Shown in pieces: positions 38,701-50,700 of a stretch of 64,000 nt of DNA. The notes under the pieces are model-generated. The model did no database searches. It was given only the letters and a program-made list of their open reading frames with translations, and was not told the origin of the DNA. A program made the translations under genes and the position numbers. Each line of letters opens with the position of its first letter. Positions within the stretch are counted from its first letter, which is position 1. This DNA comes from Setophaga petechia (taxonomy: Eukaryota; Chordata; Aves; Passeriformes; Parulidae), in the NCBI GenBank assembly GCA_024362935.1, contig JANCRA010000028.1, positions 4,686,501 through 4,750,500 on the forward strand, written 5' to 3'.

Positions 38701-41700
38701 TTTGCATTCCTCCACACCTCCTCCTTTGTAATTTGTTATTTTTTATTTAATGTCTTCATTAATTTTGTCTGTACTTTTCATTATTTGCAGAACTAAATGA
38801 GGCACCTTGATCTTGTGATCAAAAATGCCAAGTTGGCTTTTTATTAGGAAATAAAGGAAAGCACAAAAACTTACCAGTGTTAAAAACTTGACTTACTGCA
38901 TTTTGTAGTTACAATTCTGCAGAGTGTCTCTGAGCTTAGTAGTAAAATACTAGGAATAGCAAATTTATCATGGAATAGTTGGGCAAGGGTAATGCCACAA
39001 GAAACATGGCAATTCTGCAGCCATGCTTTAATGTTAAAACTCCTGCTTTGGCAGCATTCTGGTTAGAATTTGGAGGGTTTATAGCCAGGTGTCTGAGAGA
39101 AATGAAAATTTAATGGCTATAATGTCAGTCTCTCTGACAATAACTTTCAAGTCCTTTGTTCAGTTTCAAGTGAAAATGTCAAAAAGTTTCAAACAGAATA
39201 AATTCCTGCAAATACCAAGAATGTGCTGTACTGTAGAGAAGAGGCAAAACCTCTTGCTAATGCTCAGACAACACCATTGGCTTGATCTTAACTGAATCCA
39301 GAAGGAAAACTGATTTTCTTTCAAATTCCATAGCCTGTACTTGCTAAATTGTCTAAGTTGGATACTTTGATAAACCTGAGTTCCTGCCACAGAGTTCCTT
39401 TAATGCACAGTAAAGCCTGAAAATCAGTCTGTAGGGGTTTTTCTACCCTTCCTCTCCACACACAATGGAGAGGTCTTTCAACTCTAGGTCTTTCAGCTTT
39501 AGATCAGCTTTAGAGCTGTCATGCTTTAATGTCTTTTGTTTTTATTTAGGTCTTTGCTTCCTGCCTTATCCTGTGTGCAGACAGCTCTCCTGCACCTCTT
39601 GGATATGAGCTGGGAGCCCAGTGATCTTTCCTTCTTTGTTGAGATCCAGCTGCCACAGCTCCTCATGACAACATCACAGGAGAACATCAGTATCCATGAC
39701 AGTGTCATTTGGTGAGTCAGGAGAAATGCAGCTTTCTCATGCTGCTAAATATTGATTCCATTTTACCCAGGAGGGTTCCTGAACTTCCTGCTGGAACAAG
39801 CAGTAAGGGTACCATTAACAAGTAGGGCATAATTCTGGTCAGTATCCAGGGGCTTAGCTGAAGTATTTCAGGTTGTTTTTTGCTGTATTCAGAAAAAAAA
39901 AGTCAATATTTCAATATTGGAATTTAATATTTAACCTGATTACTACTGGAACACTTTGCTTGTTTAAGTGTGTAGCAGGAGGTAAATAATACTGTTTATT
40001 GCCTTGATGAATGTCAAATATTTTAACACCTTTATATGGCAATTTTATAGTAGTTGTACTTGCACATGAGCAAATGTGAAGGCAAAAAAAGCTTAAAACA
40101 TCTGATCTGCCAGCATTCCAAAAGCTGTTCAATCAGAGTAGATTTTTCTGATTTTTGCATTATGGTCCCCACATGTATTTAAGAACATGTCACAGAAGCA
40201 AGAAGCAGGTGTCTGTATGATCATTTATTAACTGAGTGAATGGGATTTCTCACAATTCTGTTTTTATTAGCATGTCATAGCACTTTGTTCTTCTTTAAAA
40301 AGTAAAGCTTTCTTAAAGAGAAGCCTGATTGCATTCAAACTTAATTTTAAGCTTGCTTTTCTTTTAGTCAGTGGAGTGAAGAAGATGAAATTGCAGACTA
40401 CAAGCAAAACTGTGAATGGATGGATGAATGTCAGGATGTAATGTTTGAGACCTGGTATGAAAAGATAGCTCAAGCTGACCCAGAGAAGCAGAGAAAGGTG
40501 ACCTCATGTTTTGTATATTTACCTGCAGAAGGGATAAATAAGAGACCTTTAAAAGCCTAAAGGGCAGAAAGGAATCTGGTTTATTATTAATTTTCATTAG
40601 CTGGATCTCTGTAGACTTTCAAGAGTCTAAAATGATTAAAATATCCCGATTCATTTTTGCCAGGGGAAATGTTCTGCTTCATGTCTGAGGCTTTCTCAAA
40701 GTCAGAAAATAATACTCAAGTCAGTTGTTTTGGTTTATTTCTGTAGATGCACATGTTTGTGGCTCGTTACTGTGACCTGTTGAACGTGGACATTTCCTGT
40801 GACGGCTGCGATGAAATCGCGCCGTGGCATCGCTACCGCTGCCTGCAGTGCAACGACATGGACCTGTGCAAAACCTGTTTCCTTGGTAAGAACCACTAAA
40901 TCACCCCTCAAAACCCTCTCTTTGAAGCCAAAACAGTATCTTGGAAGTTATTGTCTTGGTTTGAACAGCCAAGTGTCTGCTAAGGAAGGCAGGAGCCTCC
41001 CTTGAAATGGAAAATGCAAATCCCCTCCCTCTGAATTATTATGATTTTGAAATTAAGGGGCTCTCAGGCAAAGATATGGGAATAGGAATAACAGTTCTTT
41101 AGTAGGGAAGAAAATAAAAATAGAAAAATGCAGTAATATAAAACAACCCTGACTGAGTCAGAATAGCCCTGTCCCCTGTGTGCCAGGGTGGTGTCCCAGC
41201 CCCATCCCAGGGGGGCTCAGCCCTCCTGCAGTGCCAGCTGTGGTTCTGCTGGAGCAGGGATCCTGCACAAGGGGGGAGTTTTCCTCTGCAGCTCCAGGGC
41301 TGCTGCAGATGGGCCTGGGCTCCCTCTGGCCATGCAGGCCAGCAGAAAGCTGCTCCTCTGGCAATGCAGGGGGCAAAGGCTGCTGTGCTGTGCCAGGCTC
41401 AGCTTGGATCCAGGTAGGAATGCTTGGCTCCTGCCCTGGGTGCAGCATCTCCCCATGGGATGGTGGAATTGGATCAGCCCTGCAGGGACACTCAGTGGCC
41501 ATGGACAGCAGAGATCTCCTGGAGGGAGGGTTGGCTGTGGGAGAGAGAAAGAAAAAACTGCCCCAAGAACAGCAGAGAACTGCCCCAGCTCTGACAGATG
41601 GGAATAAAATACACACCCCCACTCACATCTTGCAACCCAGGACAATTAGACACAAAATAAAGTCAAACACTTTTCTCCTGGGTTCTTTGTAAATGTTTAA

Positions 41701-44700
41701 CTGTTCTTTCCCTGCTATGAATGTGAACTTGAAATTAGAAAAGGTCCTTTGTCTAAAAGATTTACAGGGAAGTCTTTCTTTCCAGGTGGAGTTAAACCTG
41801 AAGGACATGAGGATGACCATGAAATGGTGAATATGGAATATGCCTGTGATCACTGCCAAGGAGTTATCATAGGTCGGAGAATGAACTGCAACGTTTGTGA
41901 TGACTTTGACCTTTGCTATGGATGCTATCATGCAAAGAAATACTCTGACAGGTATTAAAAATGATTTGCTTTCCCTCATGTGGCAGAAAGGCAGTATTTA
42001 GTAGCTAAATGCAGTCAGTTATTCTGATGGTGCTTCCTATAAAGCTGTGTCTGACATCAGAACGTCTCCTTGGTGTCCTTTGGGAAGAGATAGGAACAGT
42101 TGGGCAAAAATGTCTGGAAACCTTCCTCAACCTCTGAAGTCACTTGGTGTGGAGGGATAGAATGTACAAAAATGGTGCAGAAGGTAATCTCACACCTGGG
42201 GAGTTGCAGCTGTACTAATCACCAAAGATTAGGAACAGCCCTGCCCTTAACAGGCCACAGCTGTGTCCAATAAGAAGATGAGTGTTGCAAAAGAGTGGGT
42301 TAGCTGGGTGAGGAGAGAGATGGAGTTTGTTGGCTGTGCTATGAAGAAGAAGGAGTCAGTGCTGTGAGGAGCTGCCCATGAGAAATCACTGAGAAGGTAT
42401 GGGAGCTTTGCAATATGCGGACAACAACGAGGTAGCAGTTGTTTTCTGGATGTGGCTAGGAAGCTACAGAAGGAGTTACCAGTCCTGTGTGACGGGACAG
42501 AAGAGACAATCCCTGCTGTGGAAACAGTTTTCAATGCTTGACACCAGAGGTCATAAAAACCAGGTCCAGTCTGAACCTCTGGAATGTGTTAAGTGTTTTC
42601 CTCTGAAGGTATTTTGTGTTGACTGACTGTGTTAGTGAGCAGAAAACCAAATGCTGCATTCCTGAATGTGTCCCTTGTCCCTGCAGCCACCTGCCCACCC
42701 ACAGCATCACAGTGTACCCCATGGTCACCATCCGCATCAGCGACCGCCAGCGCCTCATCCAGCCCTACGTCCACAACTACTCCTGGCTGCTCTTTGCTGC
42801 CCTGACCCTCTACAGTGCAGATCTGGCAAATGGAGAGGAAGTAGAAGGAGAGAAACTGGATCCTCAGGTCCTCAGTCATGCCAGAGTTCTGCAGCATCAG
42901 TGCATTCAGCTCATTGGGGACTGCCTGATGAAAGCGCAGCACGGAAAAGGTGAGTCAGCTCCTCCTGCTCTGAACAATGCTTTCTACAAGTGTCACAAAT
43001 GCCTGTGGTTACTGACTTGAAAGTTTCCAAAGGAAAGGGGAAGCTACTGTGTACTTCACTGAGAATAACTGTTTATGTAGAAAGCAAATGTAGAACGAGT
43101 GTCGTTCAGGGTCGTTGGAACATGGAAAATAGAGTACTTGAGAAAACTAATTTTATGCTAACATAAACATTGGACACAACTTGGCAAGTCTCTGGTTGTT
43201 TTTTTTTCCATCTTAGCTGTTGTAAAGGGATCAGTCAATACAGCTTCATGTTCTTTTAGTAATGTATCACTGACAGCTGAAGGACAGCAAATGACTTGGT
43301 GGAAAAAGTTTTTTGTTCTGCATCTCATGGGAAGAGGTTTTAAACTGTGTTTGTGGTATAAATTTCTGGCAGTGGTGTTCATTTGTCTGGAAATTGGGGT
43401 TTCTGTGAACCAAGACTTACTACAGGAAATAGGGTTATACAATAGGGACCTATTTTGAATGTATCAAAAATTTTAGACTAAAATTCAAATAAGTTTGCTG
43501 GTAGTTTTTGGGAGCAGCTCTAATACAACTGAAATACCACCACCACCAAATACTTACTCATTAATTAATCTGTTTACAATATACAGTTCTATTGTGCAAG
43601 TGGTCTGAAGATTGAAAAATAAGACAAATGTCATTTGATATTCATAATTTACCGTTTTCCTTAATTAAGACCTCTGCTCCAATGGTATCTTTGAGGGGGA
43701 AGATGTGACCATCTGTCCATCACTAGTATTCAATGGAACTACATAATTATATGAGCTTGATAGAAAATACGTTTTGATTAAGTTAATGTTCAAAAGAATT
43801 GTGTAAGAAGTTTGCAGTTCTCTTTTAAAGTGTTTAAGTTCTGCTTTTTGTCTGTCTTGCCACTCAACAGCTAAATAACTTCCATAACTTTTTTGCTTCC
43901 AGGACTGAAAAATTTAGCTCTCCTCTGCATGTTACCAGAAGATGAGTCCATCTCAGAGAATGAAACTGTTTCAGGCAGTCCTCCCACAGACAGTGCTCCA
44001 AAAAGTCACCCTGGGGATAGAGCAGGGAAGGGAAGAGATGAGAAACGCAGCCCAGGCTCGTTGGTGCATCGCAGTGTGAGTAGCTGTTACCTCCAGAGCC
44101 CCTGATATCACACTTGTGATCTGATATTAAACATCTTCAGGTGCTTAAACACCTATTCTGAGTGTGGGACTGAAATAAGGGATAGTAATGTTTCCATTTG
44201 TAGGTAAAAATTGGGAGGGAAAAGGGGACAGTTGTTTTTTTTATTAGGTCTGGCTGATCAAAAACTTCTTGTTCTGAACTGATTTTGACAAAAGTTTTGC
44301 AGGAGAGGGACATGTCTTGTTCTTTGTGTCATTTCTCCTGTTTGAGTATTAGTATGAGCTTCCTACAGTTTTATACAGTGTTCAAAACTATTACAGTGTA
44401 ATAATTCTATGCAGGGAGATATGAGCAAAATAAAAGAACATAATTTAATTGTATGGAAACTTCAGACATGAATACATCAAGAAATTCTTCAGTAGAAGGT
44501 TTTGATACTCAAACAAAAATGTTTGTCAAATGCAGATGACTGAATTCTTTCCATGCTTGTTCCTGCAGGTATTACATTTTGTTTTAATCTTTTAATAATT
44601 CTGGTTTATTTTTAGGGGAAAGGAGATACTCGCAAGGAAATCCAGCCTCCTGCAGAAGATAAAATAGGAAAACAAGAAATTGAAATCAAAGCTGTCTCTG

Positions 44701-47700
44701 CAAAGAAAGCTGCTGTGAGACAAGAGTCAGACTTGACTGTGGATGGGAATGTTCCTGCAACAGGTAAAAAATAATTTCTCATGTTCCCTGTCACAGAAAT
44801 ATCTACTCATCTGCAAACAAACAGCTGTCCTTTTTATTCCTAATCCAGTTTTGCATATTTTCACATGTCTGCTTTGTGAAAACCTGCCAGACATTGCTTT
44901 GAACAAATGCCTTGCAGTCTGTTTAAAGGACTCTGGAAATCAGAGTAGATTTCCACAAGTATTTATCCATGTATGGAGATAATAGTCCCTCTTGGTCTAA
45001 CACAACACTTGTGTGTTCTGATGCACTTGGAACCAGAAAATAAGTGTCTTATCCTGTTAAGGATTGGGATTGTAAGAATTTTGAAAGTTAAATGGATCTG
45101 TCCAGCACTGTCCTATATATGTGTTACTGAATGGTATAAATTTCTTTACCTTCTGTTTCCATGCACTTTCATAAAGACTTTATTTTCAAATTGTAATAAT
45201 TCTTTTTTATAATTTCTATTTATTTTTAGATTTGGATTATAAAAATTAAGCTATCACTTACTTATTTTTAATGTCACTTAGAGGATTTTCTTATTTTATT
45301 TTTATTTACAAAGCAGGTGACCCTGTCTCAGAGGAATCAACCCCAAAACCAACAGAGAAGGTTTTAATACCTAGCCAGGAACAAGTTTTTGCTGAATGCT
45401 CTCAGAAGAGGATTTTGGGGTTGCTGGCAGCTATGTTACCACCTTTCAAATCAGTTAGTTCTTTTTACTTCTATATGGGTTTTTAATATGTGCACAAATA
45501 ACATGAATAAAATTCATAGGAATTAACTGTGGGGTATGGACCCATGTTCCTTACATGTTATGAAATGTGAATTAGAATGTCCTCAGACATTGACAGACAT
45601 GTGAGGGCTTGCTCTTGGGTGGGGGGAGAGGGAAGGGAATTTTAATGTATCTGTGAAGCAGTCTTAGCTGTTTAGCAGACTTTAAATCTTCAGTTTAGCT
45701 TCACAGACCCTTTAGTCAGGTCACATTAACACAGGCCAATAACCAAAGTAGGAATGGAGTTTCTCATTCCTTCTGTCCCATTTTTAAGACCTTCAGAACA
45801 GAAGCTTTTGCATGTGCTGACTTTGACTTAAAATCTTGTTTTCTTTCCTTGCCTCACTGCGATTTTTCTCTCTCCACAGGGCTCCACAATGTCTCTGATC
45901 AACCTAGAACAAATACTTCCACTGATGTTTCATGTTGTAATCTCAAATGCTGGCCACCTGAATGAAACTTATCATTTAACCTTGGGACTCCTGGGCCAGT
46001 TAATCCTCAGGCTAATGCCTGCAGAAGTGGATGCTGCTGTGACTAAAATCCTTTCAGCCAAACATAATTTGTTTGTACCAGGAGATGGGTCTGCAGTGCC
46101 AGAAGGATGGAAGACAACTCATCTTCTGTTCAGTCTGGGAGCTGTGTGTTTAGACAGGTGCTTTTACCTTAACCCAATCAGTTAATCTCTGCTGAACAAT
46201 AATTTTTTTTTCATGTGTGCCTTGTTCATATAGGCTTTTTAATAGGAAGGTAATTAAAGCTGTACCCTGGTCATGGAAGGGGCTTAGCATCTGCAGCCTT
46301 TGTTGCAGTGGGGATTTTAATTTCCTTCCAGAAGAAGGCTGGCTGCTGAGGAGTGGCCTAATTTCCTGTGCTTACCTCCACAGCATGTCAGGGAGGAGGA
46401 AGTGAGGTTTGGAAACTACAAGGAAAGTCAAAAATACACTCCTTTACTTTTTGTGTGACATTCATTGTCTCACATTGTTACAAATCTATTGTGTAACTTG
46501 GGAAAGGAGGGGGGTGTGTCAAAAACTATCAGCAGTGCTGAGTTCTGGATCTGGCCCTTCTGTGTAAGAGTACTTGAGAGAGGTTTTTTATATTAATAAT
46601 GCACTGGGAACAGCAGGGAGGGACAGATTTTGAAGATCCTGAGAAAGTTTTTAAGCATTCTGAGATTAACGTCATGCCTGTTTAAAGTGACTTATTTCTT
46701 ATTGTAGCTGTGTTTTACAGGGAGGGTTCATAAATAAATAGAAAAACATATGAAATTATTTTCATAACTTTTAGATTTATGAAAGCATACAAAATTTAAG
46801 AATATCCAGAGCATAAGCTGAGGAAAAGAATTTTTCAAAACAAACTTTAGTTAGTAAGAGACCAGACTAACTAGTGTAAGAGACCAATCCCTGTAGATTA
46901 TTTGTGTGATCCACAGAGTGACCACAGGTGGTCACATACATGGGAAATAAACCTCTTTCTGCCATGCAAACAGAAACTTCTGAGTTCTAAACTAAAATTC
47001 AGAGTTAACAGTGGCAATGTGCAGGCACACTTTGATTTGGGACTGTAGACCCTCTCAGAAAGCAGAATAATATTTATGCTCTATAGAAAACAAAGCAGAA
47101 TTCATGTGTCAGCTGGCACGAAAGCCTCGAGTATTTGGAAAAACAGTTCTGTAACAATTTGAAAGCTGCAGCTGTGACAGATTAGCAGTGCTGTGCTGTT
47201 TTGAGGAGGATTAGCCTCAGGTGAGTGTGCATTCAGCCTCCTAACACAGCCTGCTCTTGCTTGGCAGCCGGGTGGGGCTGGACTGGGCGAGCTCCATGGC
47301 CGACATCCTGCGCGCCCTGAACGCCTCGGCGCAGTGGCACCACGTCATCGCTGCCTTCACTGACCACTGCATCAAGCAGCTGCCCTTCCAGCTGAAGCAC
47401 ACCAACATCTTCACTTTGCTGGTGCTGGTTGGCTTTCCTGAGGTAAGTGACCTGGCAGTCCTAAAGGAAACAGAACTGGTTAAAGATTTTAGGTGTCTCT
47501 AAATGCTACTGATTCCATCAGTTGGAGACAACCTTTATAAGCTCTCAAAACCTGGTGTGTGTGGTATTTTCTGGGGTCCCCTGTGGCAGGATGGAATGAA
47601 TCTGGCTCCATGTTCTTTATTATTTTATTATGTTGTATTATATTAAAAAATGCTATACCAAAACTATACTAAAGAATAGAGAAAGGATACTGACAGAAGG

Positions 47701-50700
47701 CTTAACAAGATAATAATTAAAAGTTTGTGATTCTCTCCTCAGAGTCCCACACAGCTGGCTGTGATTGGTCATTAAGTAAAAACAATTCACATGTTGGATA
47801 AATAATCTCCAAACCATATTCCAAAGCAACAAAACACAGGAGAAGCAAATGAGATAATATTGTTTTCCTTTTTCTCTGAGGCTTCTCAACTTCTGGGCAA
47901 GGGGATTTTCCCAGAAAATATGACAGTGATAGATGTGTGTGTCAGAGTTCACATCTTTCCACTAGTGCACAATTAACGTTGAGCTAATGAAGAATAATGA
48001 GCTGGTTTTGCCTGGCATTTCTTTGGATGCTGCTTCTAACTGCTACAAGCAGACCAGCTTCATCTGTTTCAGTATCTAAAAGGACTTTTGTACAGGCAAA
48101 ACAATCCATTCTCCATCTTGATGTTCATAACTGATACACTGCCTATGTAACATTAAGTTGGTTGTTGTAGACATTTCTTTTATAGACTTGAACTTCCATT
48201 TTCTAAAGGCCAGCAAATACCAGGCATCAAGCAGTGGTTCAGCTAAAAAATACAACAGAAAAATAAGCAATACCATAAAATACAATAGGAAGAATAAGCA
48301 AATGTAATCAATATAAGACATGGCTATGTATTTGTAATTAAGTATTCGAAATCCTCACTGCAGTTCTGCTGCTGTTTCAGAATAAGAAAATATAACCAAT
48401 ATAAGACATGGCTGTGTGTTTGTAATTAAGTATTCCAAATCCTCACTGCAGTTCTGCTGCTGTTTCAGAATAAGAAAATGTAACCAATATAAGACATGGC
48501 TGTGTGTTTGTAAATAAATATTCCAAATGCTAACTGCATTCCTGCTGCTGTTTCACAATAAGAAAATGTAACCAATATAAGATATGGCTGTGTGTTTGTA
48601 AATAAATATTCCAAATGCTAACTGCATTCCTGCTGCTGTTTCAGGTGCTGTGTATGGGCACTCGTTCTGTGTACATGGACAATGCTAATGAGCCTCACAA
48701 TGTGATCATCCTGAAGCACTTCACTGAGAAGAACAGGGCAGTGGTTGTAGACATCAAAACTCGAAAGAGAAAAACAGGTTCTGTGACATTTTTGTTTTAC
48801 CAGAGAATCACAGAGTATTTCCTTGCAGTTTGTTAAAAGCAAATGTTAACCAGACCACTGTGCAGGTCTGCAGAGTTTGAATTCCATTATTAGTAAGTTT
48901 CTGCTCATAGGTTACCAAATTCTGCTTGCAGGTCACTGCCAAATTGTGCAGCTTCTGCAGAAATTATTTCAATTATCTTCATTCAGAAAAGGATTTAGAA
49001 AGCTGTTGAGACCTTTGTGTTGATTGAGAAATCTCAGAAACAGGCTTTTGATGAAGATGAAGCAGTTGGTTCAAGATTTATGTAGTGCTTGTGTCTTATC
49101 CTTTACAAACCTTTGCTTAATGTTTTAGAACAATTGCTAATTTAAAAACAGTTTGGATATCCCTAAAATTTCAGACCAAGAGAAACATTTAATATATATT
49201 GATATATATAAAAAATATAAATTCAATATATAATATATTATATTTAGTATATATAATATACTAAATTTATGCTATATATTTAATATTTAATGTATGTTTA
49301 ACATTTTAATTTAACATTTAATATATATTTGTTATATATTTTTATATAACAAATCAGTTAGGTTTTTAGGAGCAAGGGCTTTTCTCTTTGTATGACCTAA
49401 TATAGTGAAGTTAATAAAGCAAAGGTTGTCCTAAGATTTGACTACTGAAGTTGTATAAAAGACATTTGGAAAAATCAACAGACTTAATCACTTTTTGGTA
49501 TTCAAGGAAGATTTGAATATAAAAGCTTTTCTTTTTGTTTAACTGTTGACATTTTAAACAGTAAGATCAGCAATATTTATTTCATCATATCAACTGCAGG
49601 TCGGAATTTTCCCCATTTTAATTGTAAAATACAACATGAGCTGCTGTGTGGCTAATGTGCAAATATGTGGTGCTGCCAGCAGTGACCTGGGGATTTTGAA
49701 CTTGTACTGAAAAATGAAATACTTTGACTGTTCTGAATCTGAGATAATTTTTGTATTAGACATTTATTAGAATATAATTGGTGTAAGGATGTCTCAACCT
49801 ACTCATATGTACTAAGTAGTACTTATATGTTGTAGAGTCATCTCTTACTCTTACTAATAGTACTCATATGTACTAAGAGATGACTCTACAACATATGAAC
49901 CAAGTAAATTATGATTTTTTTTCTCTTGCAGTGAAAGATTATCAGCTGATTCAGAAATGTGGGCAGGAGGGCAGTGATTCCCAGACCCAGCTGAGGCAGT
50001 ACCTGCAGCACTTTGTCCTCATCTCCACCCAGCTCCTGCAGACCAGCATGGACAGCAGCTATGCTGAGGCAGTGGAAACAACCTGGGTCCTGTCTCTGGC
50101 TCTGAAGGGGCTCTACAGAACCCTGAAGGTACCTGGCACAGAATATGATAGAGAAATAAAAATTCATGTTCTACCCTGTGCTGCAGGAATTTGGGTATTG
50201 ACTGAGCCCACTGGGGAATCACCACAGGGGCATTTCTGTCATAGCTGGATCCTTTATTCCCAGTCTGTAGGGGGTTGGAAATGTTGCTGGGCTTTAAATA
50301 GCTTTTGTGAGTCTGAGCTGCAAGTTTTGCTTCTCCTCTGTGGGGGCCAGCCATTCAGGAGAGCTCAGGAAGAAATTCCTAGAGATAAGTGAGCTTCACT
50401 CCATAGAATGTTTCCTCACTCCTGAAGTATTTGAAGAGGAAATTTTTCCTTTTTTTTTCCTTTTTTTTTTCCTTTTTTTTTCCTTTTTTTTTCCTTTTTT
50501 TTTTCCTTTTTTTTTCCTTTTTTTTTTCCTTTTTTTTTTCCTTTTTTTTTCCTTTTTTTTTCCTTTTTTTTTTCCTTTTTTTTTTCCTTTTTTTTTCCTT
50601 TTTTTTTTCCTTTTTTTTTCCTTTTTTTTTTCCTTTTTTTTCCTTTTTTTTCCTTTTTTTTTTTCCTTTTTTTTCCTTTTTTTTCCTTTTTTTTTTTCCT

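Noticed and set aside
41158..41692. Frames of 118-170 residues within intron 34
   Set aside because: They lie in the solo LTR, which is non-coding; no viral gene motifs are seen.
22470..47931. Possible complete endogenous retrovirus
   Set aside because: Only LTR sequence is present at each site; no gag, pol or env frames lie between or beside them.
48293..48644. CRISPR-like array
   Set aside because: The 88-bp units are directly adjacent with no spacers, in a vertebrate intron.
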